64,000 nucleotides of DNA, taken from contig NZ_JADIKC010000003.1 of NCBI RefSeq assembly GCF_016905005.1, positions 558,001 through 622,000 of the forward strand, read 5' to 3'. Made by a program: the position numbers and the translations under genes. Source of the stretch: Dyella kyungheensis. Its GTDB lineage: Bacteria; Pseudomonadota; Gammaproteobacteria; Xanthomonadales; Rhodanobacteraceae. A model generated the notes under the pieces. The model was given only the letters and a program-made list of their open reading frames with translations. It had not been told where the DNA came from and ran no database searches. This document shows positions 1 through 7,519 of this stretch, in pieces. Within the stretch, counting starts at the first letter, position 1; each line of letters opens with the position of its first letter.

Positions 1-675
1 CGCGCGCTGTGCAAGGACGGCAGCTACGTGTGGATCCGCGACGTGGTGCACGTGGTGCGCAAGGACGACGGCAGCGTGGATGCGCTGGTCGGTTTCATGT
101 TCGACATCAGCGAGCGCAAGCGCACCGAGCAACGCCTGATCGAGTTGCAGCGCGAACTGGAAGCGCTGTCGTTCAAGGACGGCCTCACCGGCATCGCCAA
201 CCGCCGACGTTTCGACAGCGTGTTCGAGGAAGACTGGGAGCAGGCGCGCCGCAGCGGCAAGCCGCTGTCGCTGCTGATGCTCGATATCGATTACTTCAAA
301 CAGTACAACGACCACTACGGCCACGTGCAGGGCGACTACACGCTCAAGCTGGTGGCCAAGGTGTTGGAGAAGGCGGTGCGCCGCTCGCACGATTTCCTCG
401 CGCGATTCGGCGGCGAGGAGTTCGTACTGGTGCTGCCCGATACCGATGCGGCGGCCGCGCGCGAATTGGCCGAGCGCTGCCATGCCTTGATCGAGCAGGA
501 GTGGATTCCGCACGAGCGCTCGATGGCGCGCAAGGCGCTGACCATGAGCATCGGCGTGGGCACGGTGGTGCCGATGCATGGCGACGAGCGCCTGTCGTTC
601 CTCGAACTGGTGGATCGTCGGCTGTACCAATCCAAGCAGCGCGGTCGCAACATGACGGTGACCAGCGACGATTGA
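1..675 (+). CDS. PAS-GGDEF diguanylate cyclase, 5' end missing
   Basis: Frame 1 is open from the first base, so the gene starts before the window; 224 C-terminal residues are visible. The first 40 residues look like the end of a PAS/PAC sensor domain (KDGSYVWIRDVV and FDISERKRTEQRL), followed by a short coiled linker into a full GGDEF domain. The active-site motif is GGEEF, and an RSHD sequence lies five residues before it, matching the RxxD inhibitory I-site of product-inhibited cyclases. The domain makes cyclic di-GMP from two GTP, so this is very likely an active, feedback-inhibited enzyme. The sensory input cannot be judged because the N-terminus is absent. It is convergent with the FUSC gene, with only four bases between the two stops. 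Confidence 0.93.
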   Translation, partial: RALCKDGSYVWIRDVVHVVRKDDGSVDALVGFMFDISERKRTEQRLIELQRELEALSFKDGLTGIANRRRFDSVFEEDWEQARRSGKPLSLLMLDIDYFKQYNDHYGHVQGDYTLKLVAKVLEKAVRRSHDFLARFGGEEFVLVLPDTDAAAARELAERCHALIEQEWIPHERSMARKALTMSIGVGTVVPMHGDERLSFLELVDRRLYQSKQRGRNMTVTSDD

Positions 676-679
676 TGCT

Positions 680-1741
680 TTACGTGCGCACCGCGGACGA
701 CTCCGCGGTGCGCAGCGGCAGGATCAGATGCGCGGCCAGCAGGCCGAGAAAGCCGCCGAGCAGCGTCTGCCAGATGCGCGCGCTCAGGAACATGATCGAG
801 TGTTCGCCCGACGCGGCAAGCGTCACGATCAAGGTGAAGGCGAACGCGGCGCAGGCGATGTCGTAGCGCTCCGGCAACGCCATCGCGTAAACCACCATCG
901 CCACCGCGGCCAGCGCCCAGATCAGCAGCGGCGCGTGTTCGGCCAGCGGAAGGCAGGCGAGGCCCAGCGGCACGCCGATCAGCGTGCCCACGATGCGCCG
1001 GCGCACGCGTTGCGCCGTACCCATGGCACTCCCGGCCACCACATAGGTACACGCCGTCACCGCCCATGCCGACTCGGGCAGGTGCAGCTGCGCGTTGAGC
1101 GCCACCACGATCAGCGCGGCCACCGCTGCCTGCACGCCCATGATGAAGGGCGCGGACAGATGCCAGCGGCCGGGAATGTCCGCCGGTGAAAGCACCGCCA
1201 GTTCGGCAGGCCGCTCGGCGGGACCGGAGAGCAGTCGCGGCACCACCGAGGCCAGCGCCGCGATGCATCCCGCGATCAGGATTGCCGGCCACGCCGAGGC
1301 GTCGAGCCGCATGGTGTAGGCGAGCAATTGTCCGATGTAGATCTGCGAACCGACGCCTGCACCGGTGACGCCATAGCGCTTGAGGTAGCTGGCGAGGAAC
1401 GCGCCGCTGACCAGCGTGAACTCCGCTCCGTTCCCCGGCAGCGGAGAAAACACAGGCACCAGCAGTGCCTGCATCAACGCGCCTAGCGTGGCGGCCAGGC
1501 AGAGCAGGGCGAGATCGCGGCTGGATTCGAAACGCGTATGCCGTGCCTCGGAAACGCTTGCCCACAAGGCGATATTGGCCGCCAGCGAACCGACGGCGAT
1601 GGCGCTGCCGAATGGGTGCGCGACGTCGTGCAAGGTACCGATCGCCGCCGCCAGGCCATAGGCGGTGACCAGCCGCAGCCCCTTGATGCGGCGATGCGTG
1701 CCGGGATCGAGTCGTTCAAGCCAGTCGAGGAGAGAGCGCAT
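680..1741 (-). CDS. FUSC-family (fusaric acid resistance-like) inner-membrane protein
   Basis: A 353-residue protein made almost entirely of hydrophobic segments arranged as two blocks, around residues 20-170 and 195-345, separated by a short polar stretch rich in Pro, Ala and Glu. The second block resembles the FUSC-like domain (bundle ending in ARIWQTLLGGFLGLLAAHL). FUSC proteins are linked to export of aromatic acids or to unknown envelope functions. It lacks the long cytoplasmic domain of full-size AaeB or YccS, so it is a short member and the substrate is unknown. The ATG at 1741 is preceded by GGAG-poor sequence, so the start is moderately secure. The gene stands alone: convergent with the diguanylate cyclase and separated from the RND operon by a repeat and a terminator. 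Confidence 0.75.
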   Translation of the reverse strand: MRSLLDWLERLDPGTHRRIKGLRLVTAYGLAAAIGTLHDVAHPFGSAIAVGSLAANIALWASVSEARHTRFESSRDLALLCLAATLGALMQALLVPVFSPLPGNGAEFTLVSGAFLASYLKRYGVTGAGVGSQIYIGQLLAYTMRLDASAWPAILIAGCIAALASVVPRLLSGPAERPAELAVLSPADIPGRWHLSAPFIMGVQAAVAALIVVALNAQLHLPESAWAVTACTYVVAGSAMGTAQRVRRRIVGTLIGVPLGLACLPLAEHAPLLIWALAAVAMVVYAMALPERYDIACAAFAFTLIVTLAASGEHSIMFLSARIWQTLLGGFLGLLAAHLILPLRTAESSAVRT

Positions 1742-1869
1742 GCGGTCGGAGCGAAGGAGTGCGGATCGCCGGCATTATGGACGGCCCACGCGGTTGGCTT
1801 TTTCGGAAACGCAGGGTGGGGCGATTGGCCCATCGCGGACGATTGAGTGTGCGGCGCCCCGCTTTTTTG

Positions 1870-2039
1870 CTCGTCATTCCGGCGCAGGCCGGAATCCAGT
1901 TGCGATGCATTTGGTTGTCGCCGTAACAGCTAGTCGGCTGACCGTCGCGCTACTGCGAGGCTCACGAAAGAGTGAGTCATCGGTGTCTCGACAATCCCAT
2001 GCATCGCAACTGGATTCCGGCCTGCGCCGGAATGACGAG
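1870..2039. repeat. dRS3-like inverted repeat, copy A1
   Basis: Two perfect 41-bp arms, 1870-1910 and 1999-2039, flank 88 bp of unique sequence. Each arm contains its own short palindrome, ATTCCGGC-GCAG-GCCGGAAT. The same arm core recurs at four more places in the window (A2-A5), always between genes. The core resembles the Neisseria dRS3 element in pattern. The element fills most of the 396-bp gap between the FUSC gene start and the RND permease stop; the rest of the gap holds the terminator at 2081-2111 and no recognisable gene. Confidence 0.9.
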
Positions 2040-2080
2040 GGAAAGAGCGGGGCCGCTTCTTCGGCGTTGCCGACGAACAC

Positions 2081-2111
2081 AAAAAAAGCCCCGGTCTCGC
2101 GACCGGGGCTT
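2081..2111 (-). terminator. Rho-independent terminator of the RND pump operon
   Basis: An 11-bp perfect stem (2086-2096 with 2101-2111) with a TCGC loop. Read on the minus strand it is followed by a run of T (the A run at 2081-2087). It lies 27 bp beyond the stop codon of the RND permease at 2138. Confidence 0.88.
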
Positions 2112-2137
2112 CTTGTTTGACTGCCGGACGTTCCGGA

Positions 2138-5100
2138 TTACGCGCCGCGGCGCGGATCCGAATCGAACGGCTGCATGGCGCTGCTCGGCGTGCCGCCGGT
2201 GCCGCCACCGCCTTGCGGCGGATGGTCATCCGAACCGCCGGTTGCGGAGCCACCATGGCCCGGGCGGATCGTGCGGGACGGCTCGTCCAGCTTGTCGCCC
2301 AGTGCACGGCGCACCGTCACGTAGAACACCGGGATCAACAGCAGACCCAGGAACGTGGCGAAGATCATGCCGCCGATCACGCCGGTACCGATGGCGTGAC
2401 GCGAGTTCGCGCCGGCACCGGTGGAGATGAACAGCGGGAACACGCCGAGGATGAAGGCCATCGAGGTCATCAGGATCGGGCGCAGTCGCTGGCGGGATGC
2501 CGTGACGATGGCGTCGAACAGCGAGCGACCGTGCTGCTGTTCTTCCACCGCGAATTCCACGATCAGGATCGCGTTCTTCGCCGCCAGGCCGATCACCGTG
2601 ATCATGCCGATCTTGAAGTACATGTCGTTCGGCAAGCCGCGCAACATCGAGAACACGACCGTACCCAGCAGGCCCAGCGGCACCACCAGCAGCACGGCGA
2701 CCGGGATCGACCAGCTCTCGTACAGTGCGGCAAGGCACAGGAACACGATCAGGATCGACAGCGCCAGCAGCAGCGTGGCCGAGTTGCCGGCCAGGATTTC
2801 CTGGTACGACTGACCCGTCCAGTCCGCGCCGAAGCCCTTCGGCAGATCCTTGTCGACGATCTCCTGCAGCGCGTTCATCGCCTGGCCGGTGGAATAACCC
2901 GGACCTTCGTTACCCACGATTTCCACCGCGGCGTAGCCGTTGTAGCGGGTCAGCGCGGGCGAACCCATGTCCCACTTCGTCTTCACCACCGACGCAATCG
3001 GAATCATGTTGTACGGGTTGACCGTGGACGCATACGTCGAGTTCGACGCGTTGCTCGTGCCATTGGTACCAGGCGTGGCCAGCGTGCTGGGCGAGTAGAT
3101 GTGCTGCAGCGCATCCGGGCCCATGCGGTAGGCCTGGTCGGCCTGCAGGTACACGCGCTTCACGCGGCCGCCGTAGACGAAGTCGTTGACGTAGATCGGC
3201 GCCAGCGTCAGCTGGATGGCCGTGTACACATCGGTCACCGACAAGCCCATCGACTGCGCCTGCACGCGGTCCACCGTCATGTCCCACTGCGGGGCGTCGG
3301 GCAGCGAGTTCGGGCGTACGCCCGTCAGCGCCTTGTTGCCCTGGGCCTTGCCGACCGTGGTCATCATGGCCTGCATCAGTTCGCCATGCGTCTGGCCGGC
3401 GCGAGCCTGCAGGTACATGTCGATGCCGCCGAACTGGCTGAGGCCGCGGATGGTGGGCAGGTTGACCACGAAGATCTGCGCATCGCGAATGCTGTGGAAC
3501 ACGCCATTGAGCTTCATGATCAGCTCGTCGGCGGTGATCGCTCGCTTGTCCCAGTCGGTGAGCTTGATGAAGGCCATGCCGGTGCTTTCGCTCTGGCCGA
3601 TGAAGCTGAAGCCGCTGATCTGGTACATGCCAATGACGTCGTCATTGAACGGACTCTTCTTCAGCGTGTCGCGCATTTCGGCCATCACCGCCTGCGTGCG
3701 TTGCAGGGTGGCACCCGGCGGCAGGTTGACGATGGCCAGCGCGAAGCCCTGGTCTTCGCTCGGCACGAAGCTGGTGGGCAGGCGCGTGTAGAGGAAGCCG
3801 GCAAGCACCGCCACCAGCGCGAACACGATCATCCAGCGCGGCGCATGACGCGTGGCGCTGCCGATGTGGCCGCTGTAGGTGTGGGTGACCTTGTCGAACA
3901 GCTGGTTGAACTTGCGGTAGATGATGTTCTTCTTGTGCTCGTGCTCCGGCTTGAGCAGCGTTGCGCACAGCGCCGGCGTGAACGAAAGCGCGAGGAACGC
4001 GGAGAAGCCCATCGACACCGCGATGGTCAGCGCGAACTGCTTGTAGATCACGCCCGAGGCACCCGGCTGCAGCGCGGACGGCACGAACACCGCCGCCAGC
4101 ACCACCGTGATCGCTACCACGGCACCGGTGATCTGGCCCATCGCCTTGCGCGTCGCTTCCTTCGGCGACAGATGCTCCTCGGACATGATGCGTTCGACGT
4201 TCTCGATCACCACGATCGCGTCGTCCACCACGATGCCGATGGCCAGCACCATGCCGAACAAGGTCAGCTGGTTGATGGTGAAGCCAAGCGCCACCAGGCC
4301 GATGAAGGTACCCAGCAGAGCCACCGGGATCACCAGGGTGGGGATCACCGTGGCGCGGAAGTTCTGCAGGAAGATCAGCATCACCAGGAACACCAGGATG
4401 ATGGCTTCGATCAGCGTGTGCACCACTTCCTTGATCGAGATCTTGACGAAGGGGGTGGTGTCGTACGGGGCAAACCAGGTGACGCCTTCGGGGAAGTCCT
4501 TCGAAAGCTCATTCATCTTCGCCTTGACGGCGTCGGCCACGTCCAGCGCGTTGGCGCCGGGCAGCAGCTGCACACCCAAGCCGCCCACTTGCTGGCCGTT
4601 CCAGGTGGCACCCAGGCCGTAGGTCTGCGGACCGAAGTCGATGCGGGCCACGTCGCTGAGCTTCACCACCGTGCCGTCGCTGTTGGCGCGCAGGATGATG
4701 TTGCCGAACTCCTGTGGCGAGGAGAAACGACCTTCCGCCGAGACCGTGGCGGTGAACGCCTGGTCCTTCGGCGACGGATCGGCACCGAGCGAACCGGCGG
4801 CGAACTGCACGTTCTGCGCGGAGATGGCCGAATACACCGAGCTGGCCGACAAGCCATAGCCCTGCAGCTTGTCCGGGTTCAACCAGATGCGCACGCCGTA
4901 TTCCGAACCGATCAGGCGCGTGTTGCCCACGCCCGGAATACGGCCGACCTGGTCCGCCACCTGCGACGCGATCACGTCGGCCAGGCGGTTGCCGTCGATG
5001 TCCGGATTGGTGGACACCAGCGACACGAACATCAGGAAGTCCGGGTTGCTCTTGGCCACCACCACGCCCTGCTGGGTTACGGCGGAAGGCAGGCGCGGCT

Positions 5101-5443
5101 GGGCCAGCTGCACCTTGTTCTGCACCTGCACCTGGGCGATGTCCGGATCGGTGCCGGTTTCAAAGCTCAGCGTGATCGAGCTGGTGCCGTTGGAGTTGGA
5201 GGAGGAGCTGAAGTACAGCAGGTGGTCGATACCGGTGAGCTGCTGCTCGATCACCTGGGTGACGTTCTTCTCCATGGTGTCGGCGTTGGCGCCCGGATAC
5301 GTCGCGGACACCACCACCTGGGGAGGTGCGATGTTGGGATACGACTCGATACCCATGTTCAACACGGAGATGGTGCCAACCAGGGTAATCAGGATGGCCA
5401 CCACCCACGCGAAGATGGGACGGTCAATAAAGAAACTCGGCAT
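2138..5443 (-). CDS. RND efflux permease, AcrB/MexB (HAE1) type
   Basis: A 1101-residue inner-membrane proton/drug antiporter of the hydrophobe/amphiphile RND family. It starts MPSFFIDRPIFAWVVAI, as AcrB and MexB do. TM4 near residue 405 carries the paired aspartates of the proton relay (GIVVDDAIVVIENVERI), and the second half repeats the fold (GLAAKNAILIVEFAVEEQ). Two parts exceed the usual length of about 1045: a Ser/Thr/Asn-rich insertion around residues 782-811 in the docking domain, and a Gly/Pro-rich C-terminal tail of about 50 residues (GHGGSATGGSDDHPPQGGGG). It follows its adaptor gene by 15 bp on the same strand. No outer-membrane factor gene is in the operon, so the pump must borrow one, possibly that at 16048-17511. 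Substrates are not predictable. Confidence 0.96.
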   Translation of the reverse strand: MPSFFIDRPIFAWVVAILITLVGTISVLNMGIESYPNIAPPQVVVSATYPGANADTMEKNVTQVIEQQLTGIDHLLYFSSSSNSNGTSSITLSFETGTDPDIAQVQVQNKVQLAQPRLPSAVTQQGVVVAKSNPDFLMFVSLVSTNPDIDGNRLADVIASQVADQVGRIPGVGNTRLIGSEYGVRIWLNPDKLQGYGLSASSVYSAISAQNVQFAAGSLGADPSPKDQAFTATVSAEGRFSSPQEFGNIILRANSDGTVVKLSDVARIDFGPQTYGLGATWNGQQVGGLGVQLLPGANALDVADAVKAKMNELSKDFPEGVTWFAPYDTTPFVKISIKEVVHTLIEAIILVFLVMLIFLQNFRATVIPTLVIPVALLGTFIGLVALGFTINQLTLFGMVLAIGIVVDDAIVVIENVERIMSEEHLSPKEATRKAMGQITGAVVAITVVLAAVFVPSALQPGASGVIYKQFALTIAVSMGFSAFLALSFTPALCATLLKPEHEHKKNIIYRKFNQLFDKVTHTYSGHIGSATRHAPRWMIVFALVAVLAGFLYTRLPTSFVPSEDQGFALAIVNLPPGATLQRTQAVMAEMRDTLKKSPFNDDVIGMYQISGFSFIGQSESTGMAFIKLTDWDKRAITADELIMKLNGVFHSIRDAQIFVVNLPTIRGLSQFGGIDMYLQARAGQTHGELMQAMMTTVGKAQGNKALTGVRPNSLPDAPQWDMTVDRVQAQSMGLSVTDVYTAIQLTLAPIYVNDFVYGGRVKRVYLQADQAYRMGPDALQHIYSPSTLATPGTNGTSNASNSTYASTVNPYNMIPIASVVKTKWDMGSPALTRYNGYAAVEIVGNEGPGYSTGQAMNALQEIVDKDLPKGFGADWTGQSYQEILAGNSATLLLALSILIVFLCLAALYESWSIPVAVLLVVPLGLLGTVVFSMLRGLPNDMYFKIGMITVIGLAAKNAILIVEFAVEEQQHGRSLFDAIVTASRQRLRPILMTSMAFILGVFPLFISTGAGANSRHAIGTGVIGGMIFATFLGLLLIPVFYVTVRRALGDKLDEPSRTIRPGHGGSATGGSDDHPPQGGGGTGGTPSSAMQPFDSDPRRGA

Positions 5444-5458
5444 GTCGGTCGACTCCCT

Positions 5459-6673
5459 TTATTGCTTGCCGCCAGCAGCGTGACCCGCCGCTGCCGGTGG
5501 CCCCTGCTCGCCGGGCTTCTTGTTCGGATCGTACGGCGCTGCCTTGGCCGGCTTGCCGGGCTGCACGGTTTGCAGGCCGGAGACGATCACTTGGTCGCCG
5601 TTGGCCAGACCCTGAGTGACGATCCAGTTCGGACCGGCCAGGTTGTCGGCCGAGACGTTCTTGCGGGCGACGTTGCCGTCCTGGCCCACCACCAGTGCGT
5701 AGGCACCGACCACGTCGCGCTGGATGGCTGCCTGCGGCACCAGGAACACGTTGTGCAGCTCGCCGAGGTTGGCGGTAATGGTGATGTAGGTGCCCGGCAG
5801 CAGGCGGCGCTGCGGGTTGGGCAGCAGGGCGCGCAGGTTGATCGAGCCGGTGGTCGGATCGACGGTGGCGCCGGAGAAGTCCAGCGTGCCGTCCTGGTCG
5901 TACTTACTGCCGTCGGGCAGGGTGACCTTCACCGTGGTCTTGCCCTGGTCGCTCAGCGAGACGTTGCCGGCGGCCTGGGCGGCGCGCAGGCGATCGAGGT
6001 CGGCCGCGCTGACGGTGAAGTTCACGTACAGCGGATCGAGCTGGTCGACCGTGGTGAGCAGGGTCGAGCTGGAGCCGGTGTCCGCCGTGCTGGCACCGAC
6101 GATGGCGCCTTCGGTGACCTGCTGCTGGCCGGCGCGACCGTCGATGGGCGACACCACCCGGGTGAAGCCGAGATTGATCTTGGCGTTCTCCACGGCGGCC
6201 TGGGCCTGCTTCACCGCGGCGGCGCCGGAGCGCTCGTTGGCTTCGGCGGTGTCCAGGTCGGACTGCGAGATGTAGTTGTCGGGACGCAGCTTGCGGAAGC
6301 GCTCGGCGGCGGCGTGATAGTTGAAGTAGGTGGCCTGGGCCGAGGCCAGGTTGGCCTGGCTGGAGTTCAACGAGGCCTGGTACACGGCCGGGTCGATCTC
6401 GAACAGCACCTGGCCTTGCTTGACGTCGGTGCCTTCCTGGTAGACGCGCTTGAGCAGCACGCCCGAGACGCGGGCGCGGACATCGGCGCTGCGGAAGGCC
6501 GATACGCGGCCCACAAGGTCCTTGGCGAGCGGGGTGCTCTGGGTCTGCGCCTTGACCACGCCGACTTCCGGCGGTGGCATCTGGGGCGGACCTTGTTCCT
6601 TGCCTTTGCCACAGGCGGCCAGTGAGAGCAGGCCAAGGCACAGCAGAGGTGTGCGCAGTGACGTGGACTTCAT
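5459..6673 (-). CDS. RND periplasmic adaptor lipoprotein, AcrA/MexA type
   Basis: A 404-residue membrane-fusion protein. The ATG at 6673 is chosen because it begins a lipoprotein signal peptide (LLCLGLLSLAAC, lipidated Cys about residue 20) and has GGAG 7 bp upstream; a longer reading to 6763 adds 30 residues without signal character. The barrel-lipoyl half begins PPPEVGVVKAQTQSTPL and continues with GRVSAFRSADVRARVSG; the alpha-hairpin spans about 100-170; the returning barrel contains INLGFTRVVSPIDGRAG; and there is a C-terminal membrane-proximal domain. The tail is Pro/Gly/Ala-rich. It links the RND permease to a TolC-type channel. First gene of a two-gene operon with the permease 15 bp downstream; a candidate promoter lies at 6854-6882. 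Confidence 0.95.
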   Translation of the reverse strand: MKSTSLRTPLLCLGLLSLAACGKGKEQGPPQMPPPEVGVVKAQTQSTPLAKDLVGRVSAFRSADVRARVSGVLLKRVYQEGTDVKQGQVLFEIDPAVYQASLNSSQANLASAQATYFNYHAAAERFRKLRPDNYISQSDLDTAEANERSGAAAVKQAQAAVENAKINLGFTRVVSPIDGRAGQQQVTEGAIVGASTADTGSSSTLLTTVDQLDPLYVNFTVSAADLDRLRAAQAAGNVSLSDQGKTTVKVTLPDGSKYDQDGTLDFSGATVDPTTGSINLRALLPNPQRRLLPGTYITITANLGELHNVFLVPQAAIQRDVVGAYALVVGQDGNVARKNVSADNLAGPNWIVTQGLANGDQVIVSGLQTVQPGKPAKAAPYDPNKKPGEQGPPAAAGHAAGGKQ

Positions 6674-6853
6674 GTGGGCTCCATTCTTCTTAATGTGGTC
6701 GGGGGATGCAGCGCGCCGACGCCTCTCCGGGCGCCGACAAATAGGTTCTTGCGACGAATACACGGCGACCCCGCGTATCCGACGGCTCCCGATGAGGGGA
6801 ACCAGGACAGGCGGGGCCGGAAAGCCGCGGCTCGTTCAGGCAAGCGAGCTTGG

Positions 6854-6882
6854 ACTATACCGTACAGTTTACAATTTGTAGA
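6854..6882 (-). promoter_or_regulatory. Candidate sigma-70 promoter and operator of the RND pump operon
   Basis: On the minus strand TCTACA (4 of 6 matches to the -35 consensus) and TATAGT are separated by exactly 17 bp. The -35 end overlaps a perfect short inverted repeat TACAA-A-TTGTA (6870-6880), followed by AACTGTAC. TetR-family repressors of RND pumps commonly bind AT-rich palindromes placed like this. Transcription from here would give a leader of about 175 nt before the adaptor ATG. The elements are seen; their function is inferred. Confidence 0.5.
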
Positions 6883-7473
6883 GTCACCCCTGACACGCCG
6901 GTTGAGCCCCCAGAGCCGTTCCCGCGCATTCGTAAGCTCTATCGAGCAGGGTTGCTGTACCCCTCAAGCAGATCGTGGGTACTAATTTTGGCTGAATTCC
7001 GTGAAGGTAGGGTGTCGGCCTCTGTAACGCAGGGAAAAGGCCATGAGGGAATGGTGCCAGCGGGCGTTGGGGAGCGCCCGTGCCGATGGTCCGGTTGCAC
7101 CTCCAGTGCACTTACTTACAACAACCTGGCCGATAACCCTGCAAGCCTCCTATGGTGTGCCTACGCTCCAGCGATCCGTTGCGGCAGCGATTTTATCTGC
7201 TGCGCTGCAACGTTTTGAATGCGCCGTTGCGGCCATGTACGGTCAGGTATCGCTGAGCGGGCGCATCCTCGGCGCAGTGCTTGCAACGCAGGCAACACAC
7301 GAGCCCGACAAGTTTTTCCTCCGCGCATGCACGTGCGCGGATGCTGCCGACGGTCACGCAACCGTCGCGAAAACCACCGAAGCTCCGTTTGCTGCACGGG
7401 CGTCATGACCTGCCGCAAGCTGAAGTGCGCCTTTCGCAAAGGTGGATTAGGCATCGTGCGAGGCGTATTCTTT

Positions 7474-7492
7474 TGAGGCTTTTTTAGCCTCA
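7474..7492 (+). promoter_or_regulatory. Hairpin with T5 loop just upstream of glutamate dehydrogenase
   Basis: TGAGGCT, five T, then AGCCTCA: a perfect 7-bp stem ending 27 bp before the ATG at 7520. The T run is in the loop rather than after the stem, so it is not a classical terminator. It could be an operator or a 5'-leader structure controlling the downstream gene. The ribosome-binding region between it and the ATG is weak (AGTAGATGCC). Confidence 0.4.
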
Positions 7493-7519
7493 TTCCGTCT
7501 CCCCAACACAGTAGATGCC

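Larger units (their letters stand above)
6674..7519. other. 846-bp gene-free divergent gap between RND operon and glutamate dehydrogenase
   Basis: No open frame here has a credible start site, codon pattern or family resemblance. What is visible: the adaptor gene's leader (6674 to about 6847), a candidate minus-strand promoter and operator (6854-6882), a TATTCT-like box near 7466, and three hairpins. The hairpins are 7320-7341 (8-bp stem), 7348-7367 (7-bp stem) and 7474-7492 (7-bp stem with a T5 loop). The last sits 27 bp before the glutamate dehydrogenase ATG. A TetR-type repressor gene often sits next to acrAB but is absent. An unannotated small RNA is possible but unproven. Confidence 0.6.

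Noticed and set aside
2117-6625. A 1502-residue open frame on the plus strand
   Set aside because: Antisense to both genes of the AcrAB-type operon with the same His/Gln/Asp-rich look; a codon-bias shadow.
6850-7493. Short open frames in the gap before glutamate dehydrogenase
   Set aside because: No ribosome-binding site, Cys- and Arg-rich random composition, no family resemblance, and several overlapping each other on both strands.
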